Assembly (NCBI GenBank): GCA_003445795.1
Contig: DMCN01000121.1
Coordinates: 55,699-67,961, forward strand
Reading direction: 5' to 3'
Source of the DNA: Gallionellaceae bacterium
Lineage (GTDB): Bacteria > Pseudomonadota > Gammaproteobacteria > Burkholderiales > Gallionellaceae
DNA: 12,263 bases
Part shown: in pieces, positions 1 to 7,101 of the stretch
Layout: each line of letters starts with the position of its first letter
Position numbering within the stretch: position 1 is the stretch's first letter
The notes under the pieces: model-generated
What the model saw: only the letters and a program-made list of their open reading frames with translations
Told to the model about the DNA's origin: nothing
Database searches by the model: none
Translations under genes and position numbers: made by a program

Positions 1-24
1 GCGATTCATGAATCGCCCCTACGG
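1..24. repeat. Truncated palindromic (REP-like) repeat
   Basis: Bases 1-16 are a perfect 16-base palindrome, GCGATTCATGAATCGC. It is followed by CCCTAC, so the minus strand reads GTAG directly before the GGGCGATTC arm. A GTAG tetranucleotide at the foot of a hairpin is the layout of REP elements that are recognised by REP-associated transposases. The left outer arm (expected to be the complement of CCCCTACGG) would lie before base 1, so the element is cut by the window edge. It sits downstream of pilC and could also act as a weak end-of-transcript hairpin. The palindrome is seen directly; the REP assignment is inference. Confidence 0.7.
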
Positions 25-30
25 TGGCAT

Positions 31-54
31 CCCCCCTCCCCACCCCCCCCTCCC
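31..54 (-). other. G-rich tract after pilC, potential G-quadruplex
   Basis: The plus strand has C-runs of 6, 4, 8 and 3 bases separated by single non-C bases (T37, A42, T51). On the minus strand, which is the pilC transcript sense, this gives four G-runs with one-base loops, the textbook pattern for a very stable parallel G-quadruplex. It begins 15 nt after the pilC stop codon. A role at the 3' end of the pilC mRNA is inference. The run lengths could also vary between isolates, or be slightly wrong in the assembly. Confidence 0.55.
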
Positions 55-69
55 TACTATCTGCTCTCA

Positions 70-1284
70 TCAAACTACCTGGCCCATCTTGAAGATCGGC
101 AGGTACATCGCCACCACCATACCGCCGATGAGCGTGCCCAGCACCACCATGATGATTGGCTCCATCAGGCTGGACAATGCTTCCACCGCATCGTCCACTT
201 CCGCCTCGAAGAAATCGGCCACCTTGCCCAACATGCTGTCGAGCGCACCGGACTCCTCGCCGATGGCGACCATCTGCAGCACCATGCTGGGGAAAGCCTC
301 TGTGTTCTGCATGGCGACAGTGAGGTTGGTGCCGCTGGTCACTTCACGCTGGATGGCCTTGGTTGCATCGTAATAAACTGCATTGCCCGAGGCCCCTGCA
401 ACCGAATCAAAAGCCTCCACCAGCGGTACGCCAGCGGCGAACATGGTGGCGAGAGTACGCGCCCAGCGCGCGATCGAAGCCTTGCGCACCAGCGGGCCGA
501 ATACCGGGATTTTCAACATTATTTGATCCATCCGCCGCTGCATTTTTTTGTTGCGCTTCCAGGCGTAGAAGAAGCCGTACACTGTGCCGCCGACGATTCC
601 CAGGATCGCCCACCACCAGGCAACGAAGAAATCGGAGATCGCCATCACAACCAACGTCGGGCCGGGCAAATCGGCACCGAAATTCTTGAACAAATCTTTA
701 AAGGCGGGAATCACGAAGATCATGATCACTGCGGTGATGACAAAGGCGATGACGATGATCGAAACCGGATAGAAGAGCGCGGATTTGATCTTGCTTTTGA
801 TCCCCAGGATCTTTTCCTTGTACGTTGCCAGGCGATCGAGCAGAGTGTCAAGAATACCTGCCGCTTCGCCAGCCCCCAGCAGGTTGCAATACAGGTCATC
901 GAAGTAGAGCGGGAACTTGCGGAATGACTGTTCCAGACTGCTGCCGGTCTCGACATCTGTCTTGATGTCGAACAGCAGGCGAGCGACAGCCGGGTTGTCA
1001 TGTCCTTTGCCCACAATATCGAATGCTTGCAATAGTGGCACGCCCGATTTCAGCATGGTTGCAAGCTGGCGCGTGAATAGGGTGATGTCCTTCTCCGTGA
1101 TCTTGCCCCCGCCGGATGCGCTTTTCTTGATTTTGTTTACAGTGATGCCTTGGCGGCGCAGATGTGCGGATACGCTGGCCTCGCCCGCGCCACGCATCTC
1201 CCCTTTGACTATTTTTCCGGCCTTGTCCTTGCCTTCCCAGCTGTATTGGTATTCTTTGGTTTTTTCAGATTTTTGGGTTGCCAT
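70..1284 (-). CDS. pilC: Type IV pilus inner-membrane platform protein PilC
   Basis: A 404-residue GspF/PilC-family protein, the usual family length. PilC is the polytopic inner-membrane platform on which the PilB and PilT ATPases act to polymerise and retract pilin. Two homologous T2SSF domains are visible, about residues 68-191 and 271-393. Each begins with a related motif (FTRQLATMLKSGVPLLQAF; WARTLATMFAAGVPLVEAF) and contains a GE-[AS]-G-x-LD segment (GEAAGILD about 139; GEESGALD about 343). Hydrophobic membrane segments lie near 171-193, 211-240 and 377-398. The ATG start is preceded by a GAGGT ribosome site (complement of 1291-1295) at good spacing. The usual partners pilB and pilD are not in the window: upstream is a CorC-family gene, and downstream is the window edge. 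Family assignment is secure; the operon context is unclear. Confidence 0.96.
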   Translation of the reverse strand: MATQKSEKTKEYQYSWEGKDKAGKIVKGEMRGAGEASVSAHLRRQGITVNKIKKSASGGGKITEKDITLFTRQLATMLKSGVPLLQAFDIVGKGHDNPAVARLLFDIKTDVETGSSLEQSFRKFPLYFDDLYCNLLGAGEAAGILDTLLDRLATYKEKILGIKSKIKSALFYPVSIIVIAFVITAVIMIFVIPAFKDLFKNFGADLPGPTLVVMAISDFFVAWWWAILGIVGGTVYGFFYAWKRNKKMQRRMDQIMLKIPVFGPLVRKASIARWARTLATMFAAGVPLVEAFDSVAGASGNAVYYDATKAIQREVTSGTNLTVAMQNTEAFPSMVLQMVAIGEESGALDSMLGKVADFFEAEVDDAVEALSSLMEPIIMVVLGTLIGGMVVAMYLPIFKMGQVV

Positions 1285-1354
1285 CTTGTAACCTCAAATT
1301 AATTGCCGTGGGGCGGAGTCTAAGAGATGCGGCGCTCAATCACTGACGTGCCGG

Positions 1355-1360
1355 ATTATA
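1355..1360 (-). promoter_or_regulatory. Possible -10 box for pilC
   Basis: The minus strand reads a perfect TATAAT about 70 bases upstream of the pilC start, in the 101-base gap after the CorC-family gene. No acceptable -35 hexamer is found at 16-18 bases spacing, so if this is a promoter it is probably activator-dependent. The gap also holds a small interrupted palindrome (TGCAT-G-ATGCA) at about 1370-1380 that could be an operator. Nothing else is recognised in the gap. Confidence 0.35.
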
Positions 1361-1385
1361 AAGGGCTTTTGCATGATGCATGGCT

Positions 1386-2675
1386 TTACCCCCTTTGTAA
1401 AGGTAGCCGCTGCTGTGCCGGGAACAATCTCGCCACTTTCACTGCTCGGTCCTGCGTCTGGATGACCTCGATGGGATAATCACCGATCTTCAGGCTGGTT
1501 CCGGCTTCTGGGATGTCCTGTAGATGCTCGAGGATCAAGCCATTGAGGGTCTTTGCATCGCCCAGCGGCAGGTGCAAGCCCAGTTTGCGGTTCAGTTCGC
1601 GCAGGCTGCTGCTTCCTTCCAGCAAAAGGCTACCATCGTCGTGGCGCAGAAATTTGCCGGTCTGCGACGGCGACTGGGTGGTGAAATCGCCGACGATCTC
1701 TTCCAGGATGTTCTCCAGTGTGACCAGTCCCAGCAACTCGCCGTACTCGTCGACCACCAGGCCGAGACGGGTCTGACGTTCCTGGAACTGCTGCAATTGT
1801 TTGAGCAGGGGCGTGTCGGAAGGAATGAAATAGGGATCGTGCAACATCTCGCGCAACTGCGCCGTATCCAGCTCTTCCTCCTGCAACAAGGGCAACACCC
1901 GCTTGATGTGCAGGATGCCGATGACGTTGCTGGGCGTATCGGCATAGATTGGGAGCAAGGTGTGGTGGCAGGTGATGATCTGCTGACGCAGCTCGGCCGG
2001 ATCGGCTCCGATGTCCAGGGCCTCGATCTGGTTGCGCGGGATCATCACATCGTTGACGGTGATGCGCTCCAGATCGACCAGGTTCAACAGCATCTTCTGG
2101 TGCTTGCGCGGCAGAAAATGCTCGGCCTCCAGCACCAGTCCGCGCAGTTCCTCGATCGTCATCTTTTGCTTGCTCTGGTCTGTTTCAATCCTGATGCGCA
2201 GCAGCCACAGCAATCCTTTCACCATGCCGCCGGCAATCAGCACGACCGGATGGAAGAGTGTGATCATCGGCGTCAGCACATAGCTTGCGGGCAAGGCGAT
2301 ACGCTCGGGAAAACTCGCCGCGATGATCTTTGGCATGATCTCGCTGAAGACCAGGATCACGAACGTGAGTGCCAATGTCCCCAGCAGGATCGCCCAGTCG
2401 TTTTGCCCGAACAGGCGCAGGATGATGATATTGGCCAGCGCGGCGGCGGCGACATTGACCAGCGTGTTGCCTAGCAAAATGGAGCCGAGCAGCTTGTCGA
2501 CCTTGCCGAGCAGGGCGTTGACCAATTTGGCGCTGCGGTTCCCTTTGCGCACCAGCGTGTTCAGGCGATAGCGATTGATCGCCATCATGCTGGTCTCCGA
2601 GCCGGAGAAGAACGCGCTGCAGACCAGCAGTACCAGCAAGATGCCGAACAGCGTGCCTAAAGAGATGTCGTCCAA
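1386..2675 (-). CDS. CNNM/CorC-family (HlyC/CorC, YfjD-like) membrane protein
   Basis: A 429-residue protein with the standard three-part layout. An N-terminal CNNM (DUF21) membrane domain covers about 1-190, with family motifs SGSETSMM (24-31), GNTLVN (69-74) and FSEIMPK (110-116). A CBS pair follows (about 207-265 and 275-331, with VVDEYGELLGLVTLENILEEIVGD-type ending), then a C-terminal CorC_HlyC domain (about 345-420). Family members are linked to magnesium transport or efflux and divalent cation homeostasis; the CBS pair is typically the nucleotide-sensing part. The N-terminus resembles E. coli YfjD (MEHIS... against MDDIS...). The start codon is TTG: an in-frame stop lies at 2685-2687 and no ATG or GTG is available between them. 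AAGG sits 7 bases before the TTG. It is followed at about 100 bases by pilC, with no known functional link. Exact substrate is not shown by the sequence. Confidence 0.92.
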   Translation of the reverse strand: MDDISLGTLFGILLVLLVCSAFFSGSETSMMAINRYRLNTLVRKGNRSAKLVNALLGKVDKLLGSILLGNTLVNVAAAALANIIILRLFGQNDWAILLGTLALTFVILVFSEIMPKIIAASFPERIALPASYVLTPMITLFHPVVLIAGGMVKGLLWLLRIRIETDQSKQKMTIEELRGLVLEAEHFLPRKHQKMLLNLVDLERITVNDVMIPRNQIEALDIGADPAELRQQIITCHHTLLPIYADTPSNVIGILHIKRVLPLLQEEELDTAQLREMLHDPYFIPSDTPLLKQLQQFQERQTRLGLVVDEYGELLGLVTLENILEEIVGDFTTQSPSQTGKFLRHDDGSLLLEGSSSLRELNRKLGLHLPLGDAKTLNGLILEHLQDIPEAGTSLKIGDYPIEVIQTQDRAVKVARLFPAQQRLPLQRG

Positions 2676-2702
2676 AATGGGGCCTTAAGTATGCGGTGCA
2701 AG

Positions 2703-2731
2703 AGTATCGTGGAGGCGATGCGGGGTGTCAA
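2703..2731 (-). promoter_or_regulatory. Sigma70-type promoter for the CorC-family gene
   Basis: The minus strand carries a consensus TTGACA (complement of 2726-2731), a 17-base spacer, and GATACT (complement of 2703-2708; four of six consensus bases). The -35 box lies just after the pldA stop. Transcription would start near 2696, giving a leader of about 20 bases before the TTG start. This suggests the CorC-family gene is expressed independently of lgt-pldA. The hexamers and spacing are seen; activity is inference. Confidence 0.7.
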
Positions 2732-2736
2732 CGCGG

Positions 2737-3717
2737 CTACCATTCCTTGAACACGATGCCGATGGCGAAAGTCGTCTGATAGTGGTTGTAGTCGATCAGG
2801 CTGTCGCCGTAGCCGGAGGTGAGCTGGAAATTGAGTTGCGAGGAGCGCCCGACCTTGAACGGGCTGGCCCAGTCGAGTTGCACGAACCCCTTGTGTCCGT
2901 GCGCATTGAGATTGCTGCGCAGCAACATGATGATCTCGTCGTCCCGGTCCGGTAACCAATGCACGACCATCTCGGCGCGGCCCAGATAACGGGTCAGATC
3001 GGGATTGTCGTCCTTGCTTGCCTTTTCCGGCAAGCGCCACCAGCCGCGCCCCAGCACATAGACTTCATCCCATTCCCAGCCACCTTGTAGATACAGGCGG
3101 TTCCAGCTGCGCGAATCCGGCTCCTTGCGACCGTTCGACTGGTGGGAGAAGCCGAGATTGAGCAACTTCCAGCCTTCGGCATTGCCGGTGCCGAAAGTGC
3201 CGATCAGTTCCGGCTCATAGTTCGAATCTCGGAAAGGGGAAGAATTTCCGACATTGAATGCCTGCCAGAACGCCTGCTGTGTGAAAGCGCCCCACAGGCG
3301 GAAATTCTTGAAGCCCAGGAATTCGAGGTCGCGGTAATTGCCGATCTCCGATTTGGCGCTGAACTGGAATTTCGTCTCGACCTTCGTGTAGGGATAAGGT
3401 GTCGCCACGGAGTGGTTTGGCGAAGGCGAGGTCGGGGATGCGTTGATGTTCGAGGTATAGCGGATCAGCGCATAGTTCTTGCGATAAGGCTCCAGACGGC
3501 GGATGCCGCCCGCATCGGGGTTGCCCTGGCCGTCAAGGTCCCAGGCGCGGGTCAGGTAGCTGCGCAAAACGGGTTTCACCGCGGCGGCATCGTCGTAGCA
3601 ACGCAATCGATCATTCCTGTTCACGATGATGGAGCAGGCTTCCAGTGCCGCGTTCTCGGCATGCGCGAGACTGGCACAGCAGGAGCAGATCAGCGAAAGA
3701 GCAAGAGCGCGGAGCAT
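2737..3717 (-). CDS. pldA: Outer-membrane phospholipase A (OMPLA)
   Basis: A 326-residue beta-barrel phospholipase that hydrolyses acyl chains of phospholipids misplaced in the outer leaflet of the outer membrane. A Sec signal peptide ends at AHA|E (20/21). The catalytic triad spacing matches E. coli OMPLA (His142, Ser144, Asn156): here H192, S194 and N206 within FSHQSNG...SRSWNRLY. S202 corresponds to the calcium-site Ser152. SSPFRDSNYEPE (159-170) is another family hallmark. The protein ends in FKEW, an aromatic C-terminus expected for BAM-assembled barrels. The N-terminal mature region (about 27-45, with C28 and C40 in a CYD motif) is an extension common in proteobacterial PldA, and its cysteines may form a disulfide. 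It starts 9 bases after the lgt stop with only a weak ribosome site, so translational coupling to lgt is likely. Identification is very firm. Confidence 0.95.
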   Translation of the reverse strand: MLRALALSLICSCCASLAHAENAALEACSIIVNRNDRLRCYDDAAAVKPVLRSYLTRAWDLDGQGNPDAGGIRRLEPYRKNYALIRYTSNINASPTSPSPNHSVATPYPYTKVETKFQFSAKSEIGNYRDLEFLGFKNFRLWGAFTQQAFWQAFNVGNSSPFRDSNYEPELIGTFGTGNAEGWKLLNLGFSHQSNGRKEPDSRSWNRLYLQGGWEWDEVYVLGRGWWRLPEKASKDDNPDLTRYLGRAEMVVHWLPDRDDEIIMLLRSNLNAHGHKGFVQLDWASPFKVGRSSQLNFQLTSGYGDSLIDYNHYQTTFAIGIVFKEW

Positions 3718-3726
3718 GGTCGGTGC

Positions 3727-4512
3727 CTAGCGGGCGCGGCGGTACGCCCAGATCATCAAACTGCCGCCGACCAGGACCATGGGCACACTCAGCCATTGTC
3801 CCATGCTGATGCCGAAGGTCATCAGACCGAAGATTCCTTCGTCCGGGTTGCGCGTGAATTCGCCGAGGAAGCGGAAGCTGCCATAAGCGGCGATAGACAG
3901 TCCAAGTACCGAACCGACCGGGCGCGGCTTGCGTGAGAACAGCCACAACACTATAAATAGTGCGACGCCTTCCATGGCGAACTCATACAGCTGCGAAGGG
4001 TGGCGCGGCAGGTTATCCACTTTGGGGAACACCATGCCCCACGGCACATCGGTCGGGCGTCCCCACAATTCTCCGTTGATGAAATTGCCGATGCGTCCGA
4101 ACGCCAGCCCGGGCGGTGTCAGCGGCGCGATGAAGTCCATCAGCACCAGCCACTGGATACCGCGCTTCTTCGCGAACAGCGCCATCGCCACCAGTACACC
4201 GAGGAATCCGCCGTGGAAAGACATGCCGCCTTCCCACACCGCGAGTATCTTCAGCGGGTGCGAGAAGTAAAAGCCGGGGTTGTAGAACAGCACCTCACCC
4301 AGACGACCGCCCAGCACCACACCGAGCACGCCGTAGAACAACAGATCGTCGAGGAACTGGTTATCCCAGCCGGGCTGGTTCAGCTTGCGCAGGCGCATCC
4401 GGCCCAGCCAGATGAAAACCACAAAGCCGAGCAGGTACATCAACCCGTACCAGTGGATGCCGAACGGGCCGAGATGGATGGCGACAGGGTCGAATTGGGG
4501 GTGAACGAGCAT
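3727..4512 (-). CDS. lgt: Prolipoprotein diacylglyceryl transferase
   Basis: A 261-residue polytopic inner-membrane enzyme that transfers diacylglycerol from phosphatidylglycerol to the lipobox cysteine of prolipoproteins, the first step of lipoprotein maturation. The family signature GRIGNFINGELWGRP is at 139-152 and includes R140, equivalent to the essential arginine of E. coli Lgt. GGMSFHGG at 95-102 contains the conserved histidine H100. HWYGLMY at 20-26 and RFLGEFTRNPDEG around 214-226 are also typical. About seven hydrophobic segments are apparent and length is normal. The ATG start gives the standard FDPVAIHLGPFGIHWYG N-terminus; no good ribosome site is seen. It diverges from ilvD with a 65-base gap and leads into pldA. 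Two predicted lipoproteins encoded in this window (7102 and 8118) would be substrates. Confidence 0.97.
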   Translation of the reverse strand: MLVHPQFDPVAIHLGPFGIHWYGLMYLLGFVVFIWLGRMRLRKLNQPGWDNQFLDDLLFYGVLGVVLGGRLGEVLFYNPGFYFSHPLKILAVWEGGMSFHGGFLGVLVAMALFAKKRGIQWLVLMDFIAPLTPPGLAFGRIGNFINGELWGRPTDVPWGMVFPKVDNLPRHPSQLYEFAMEGVALFIVLWLFSRKPRPVGSVLGLSIAAYGSFRFLGEFTRNPDEGIFGLMTFGISMGQWLSVPMVLVGGSLMIWAYRRAR

Positions 4513-4541
4513 GGGGCGAATCGGTTAGAATTGAGCGGCAG

Positions 4542-4547
4542 ATTATA
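4542..4547 (-). promoter_or_regulatory. Probable -10 box for lgt
   Basis: The 65-base lgt-ilvD gap contains ATTATA, which is TATAAT on the minus strand, about 30 bases upstream of the lgt ATG. A matching -35 hexamer is poor. The same bases could contribute to an ilvD promoter on the plus strand, but I cannot pick out a convincing one. No leader-peptide attenuator of the kind seen in enteric ilv operons is visible in this short gap. Confidence 0.4.
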
Positions 4548-4577
4548 CGTGCATCACCATTACATTAGAGAGACATC

Positions 4578-6428
4578 ATGCCTGCCTACCGTTCCCGTAC
4601 CTCCACCCATGGCCGCAACATGGCCGGCGCACGCTCGCTGTGGCGCGCCACCGGCATGACCGAAGGCGACTTCGGCAAGCCCATCATCGCCATCGCCAAC
4701 TCCTTTACCCAGTTCGTGCCCGGCCACGTGCACCTCAAGGACATGGGGCAACTGGTGGCGCGCGAGATCGAGAAGGCGGGCGGCATCGCCAAGGAATTCA
4801 ATACCATCGCCATCGACGACGGCATCGCCATGGGGCACGACGGCATGCTGTATTCGCTGCCTTCGCGCGACCTGATCGCCGATTCGGTGGAATACATGGT
4901 CAACGCGCACTGTGCCGACGCGCTGGTATGCATCTCCAATTGCGACAAGATCACCCCCGGCATGCTGATGGCCGCGATGCGCCTCAACATCCCGGTGGTT
5001 TTCGTCTCCGGCGGGCCGATGGAAGCCGGCAAGGTCAACTGGCAGGGCAAGGTGAAGGGACTCGATCTGGTCGACGCGATGGTCGCCGCCGCCGACAGCC
5101 GCGTGAGCGACGAGGAGGTGGAGGCCATCGAGCGTTCCGCCTGTCCGACCTGCGGTTCCTGTTCCGGCATGTTCACCGCCAACTCGATGAACTGTCTCAC
5201 AGAAGCCTTGGGTTTAAGTTTGCCAGGCAACGGTTCGCTGGTGGCGACGCACGCCGAGCGCAAACAATTGTTCCTGCGCGCCGGCCGTCTGATCGTCGAT
5301 CTCGCCAAGCGTTACTACGAACAGGACGACGCCTCTGTGTTGCCGCGCAGCATCGCCAACTTCAATGCCTTCGAGAACGCGATGACGCTGGACATCGCCA
5401 TGGGCGGTTCCACCAACACCGTGCTGCATCTGCTGGCAATCGCGCGCGAAGCGGAAGTCGATTTCACCATGAAGGATATGGATCGCCTGTCGCGTCATGT
5501 GCCGACCCTGTGCAAGGTCGCACCCTCGTCCGAATACCACATGGAAGACGTGCACCGCGCAGGCGGCATTGCCGCCATCCTCGGTGAGTTGGACCGTGCC
5601 GGGCTGCTGCACGGCGAAGTCGGTTCCGTGCACAGCAAGACCCTGCGCGACGGACTCAAGCAGTGGGACATCGTGCAGAGCAAGGACGAAGCGGTGCAAA
5701 AATTCTTCCGCGCCGCTCCCGGCGGCATCGTCACCACTATCGCGTTTTCGCAGTCCATGCTCTATCCGGAGGTGGATGCGGATAGAGCGAAGGGTTGCAT
5801 TCGCGACATGGCACACGCTTACTCGAAAGACGGAGGACTGGCGGTGCTGCACGGCAACATCGCGCTCGACGGCTGCATCGTCAAGACAGCCGGTGTGGAT
5901 GAGAGCATCCTGAAATTCAGCGGGCGCGCGCGCGTGTTTGAAAGTCAGGATGCGGCAACGGCCGGCATCCTCGCCGACCAGATCGTTGCAGGAGATGTGG
6001 TGGTGATCCGCTACGAAGGGCCCAAGGGCGGTCCCGGCATGCAGGAGATGTTGTACCCGACCTCGTATCTGAAATCCAAAGGCTTGGGCAAAGCCTGTGC
6101 GCTGCTCACCGACGGGCGTTTCTCCGGCGGCACCTCGGGTCTGAGCATCGGACATGCCTCGCCGGAAGCGGCCAGCGGCGGCGCGATCGGTCTGGTGCAG
6201 GAAGGTGATCGCATCGAGATCGACATCCCCAACCGCACCATCGATCTGGCGATCACGGATGCCGAGCTGTCCAAACGTCGCGCGGCGATGGAAGCCAAAG
6301 GCAAGCTGGCCTGGAGGCCCACTGCCGAGCGTCCGCGCAAGGTGTCGGCGGCATTGCGCGCCTACGCGGCGATGGTGACCAGCGCCGACAAGGGCGCGGT
6401 GCGCGATGTTTCGCAAGTGGAGAAATAA
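4578..6428 (+). CDS. ilvD: Dihydroxy-acid dehydratase
   Basis: A 616-residue IlvD/Edd-family enzyme, the same length as E. coli IlvD. It converts 2,3-dihydroxy-isovalerate and 2,3-dihydroxy-3-methylvalerate to the 2-keto acids in valine, leucine and isoleucine synthesis; it is cytosolic. Active-site residues line up with E. coli numbering: D81, C122-D123-K124 in NCDKITPGM (the lysine is carbamylated in characterised enzymes and binds Mg), C195 in CPTCGSCSGMF, E490, and the catalytic serine S516 in RFSGGTSG. The region that carries a third cluster cysteine in [2Fe-2S] enzymes reads FVPGHVHL here, so this belongs with the E. coli-type, oxygen-sensitive [4Fe-4S] subgroup (inference from the motif). 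AGAGAG at 4567-4572 is a fair ribosome site. It may be cotranscribed with the ATPase gene that follows after 31 bases. Confidence 0.97.
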   Translation: MPAYRSRTSTHGRNMAGARSLWRATGMTEGDFGKPIIAIANSFTQFVPGHVHLKDMGQLVAREIEKAGGIAKEFNTIAIDDGIAMGHDGMLYSLPSRDLIADSVEYMVNAHCADALVCISNCDKITPGMLMAAMRLNIPVVFVSGGPMEAGKVNWQGKVKGLDLVDAMVAAADSRVSDEEVEAIERSACPTCGSCSGMFTANSMNCLTEALGLSLPGNGSLVATHAERKQLFLRAGRLIVDLAKRYYEQDDASVLPRSIANFNAFENAMTLDIAMGGSTNTVLHLLAIAREAEVDFTMKDMDRLSRHVPTLCKVAPSSEYHMEDVHRAGGIAAILGELDRAGLLHGEVGSVHSKTLRDGLKQWDIVQSKDEAVQKFFRAAPGGIVTTIAFSQSMLYPEVDADRAKGCIRDMAHAYSKDGGLAVLHGNIALDGCIVKTAGVDESILKFSGRARVFESQDAATAGILADQIVAGDVVVIRYEGPKGGPGMQEMLYPTSYLKSKGLGKACALLTDGRFSGGTSGLSIGHASPEAASGGAIGLVQEGDRIEIDIPNRTIDLAITDAELSKRRAAMEAKGKLAWRPTAERPRKVSAALRAYAAMVTSADKGAVRDVSQVEK

Positions 6429-6459
6429 CCGGCTGTACAGATCGTAAGGGGGCGGTTGC

Positions 6460-7089
6460 ATGAAAGCCATACTGATTGCGAATCCCAAAGGCGGCAGCGG
6501 CAAGACCACGCTGTCCACCAACATCGCGGGCTACCTCGCCTCGCGCGGGCAGCGCGTTGCGATGCTCGATCTGGACCGCCAGAAATCGACGACGCAATGG
6601 CTGGCGACCCGTTCCCCGCAACTTCCCGCTATTGAACTCATGCAGAGCGAAGGCGAGAAAAACGCCCCGGTCGATAGCCTGGTGATCGATTCTCCCGCCG
6701 GCTTGCACGGCAAGAACCTCGACCATGCCCTCAAGCTGGTGCACCGGGTGATCGTTCCAATCGCGCCTTCGGCATTCGATATCCAGGCCAGCCGCGACTT
6801 TCTCGAAGTGCTGCATCACGAGAAGAACGTGCGCAAAGGCAAGATCTTCGTTGGCGTCGTCGGTATGCGTATGGACCCGCGCACCCGTGCCGCGCTCACG
6901 CTGGAACAGTTCCTGAAAGGTCTTGACCTGCCCGTATTGGCTTATCTGCGCGAGGCGCAGGTCTATGTAAACGCCGCGTTCGAGGGCAAGACCCTGTTCG
7001 ACCTGCCGCCCTCGCTGGCACAGCGCGAACTGGAACAATGGGCATACCTGCTCAACTGGCTGGAACACGGCGAACGCGATGAAACTTGA
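6460..7089 (+). CDS. Orphan ParA/MinD-family ATPase
   Basis: A 209-residue ParA-superfamily (SIMIBI) ATPase. The deviant Walker A box KGGSGKTT is at 10-17 with both the signature lysine K10 and the P-loop lysine K15. The A' region is DLDRQ (37-41), where most ParA proteins have DxDPQ. Walker B is VIDSPAG (75-81) with D77. There is no N-terminal DNA-binding domain and no ParB or parS candidate next to it, so it looks like one of the short orphan ParA-like positioning ATPases and not a chromosome-partition pair. Members of this group position cargos such as chemoreceptor arrays, carboxysomes or division components, but the cargo here cannot be told. A strong AAGGGGG ribosome site is at 6446-6452. 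The stop codon runs into the ribosome site of the next gene, a lipid-anchored cytochrome, indicating cotranscription. Fold is firm, role unknown. Confidence 0.88.
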   Translation: MKAILIANPKGGSGKTTLSTNIAGYLASRGQRVAMLDLDRQKSTTQWLATRSPQLPAIELMQSEGEKNAPVDSLVIDSPAGLHGKNLDHALKLVHRVIVPIAPSAFDIQASRDFLEVLHHEKNVRKGKIFVGVVGMRMDPRTRAALTLEQFLKGLDLPVLAYLREAQVYVNAAFEGKTLFDLPPSLAQRELEQWAYLLNWLEHGERDET

Positions 7090-7101
7090 GGAGGTATTGA
7101 T

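Noticed and set aside
1524..2474. Open frame of 316 codons on the plus strand opposite the CorC-family gene
   Set aside because: Gln/Asp/Arg-rich translation with no domain, fully inside a well-supported gene on the other strand; a shadow frame.
4513..4577. ilv-type attenuator leader upstream of ilvD
   Set aside because: The gap is only 65 bases, with no Leu/Ile/Val-rich leader peptide or paired hairpins.
5921..5936. Alternating GC run in ilvD as a Z-DNA element
   Set aside because: It is short, encodes a normal Gly-Arg-Ala-Arg-Val stretch of the conserved protein, and is expected by chance in GC-rich coding sequence.
5214..6524. Long open frame on the minus strand opposite ilvD (436 codons)
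   Set aside because: It is antisense to a certain gene, has low-complexity His/Arg/Gln-rich translation and no recognisable family. It arises from GC-rich codon bias in ilvD.
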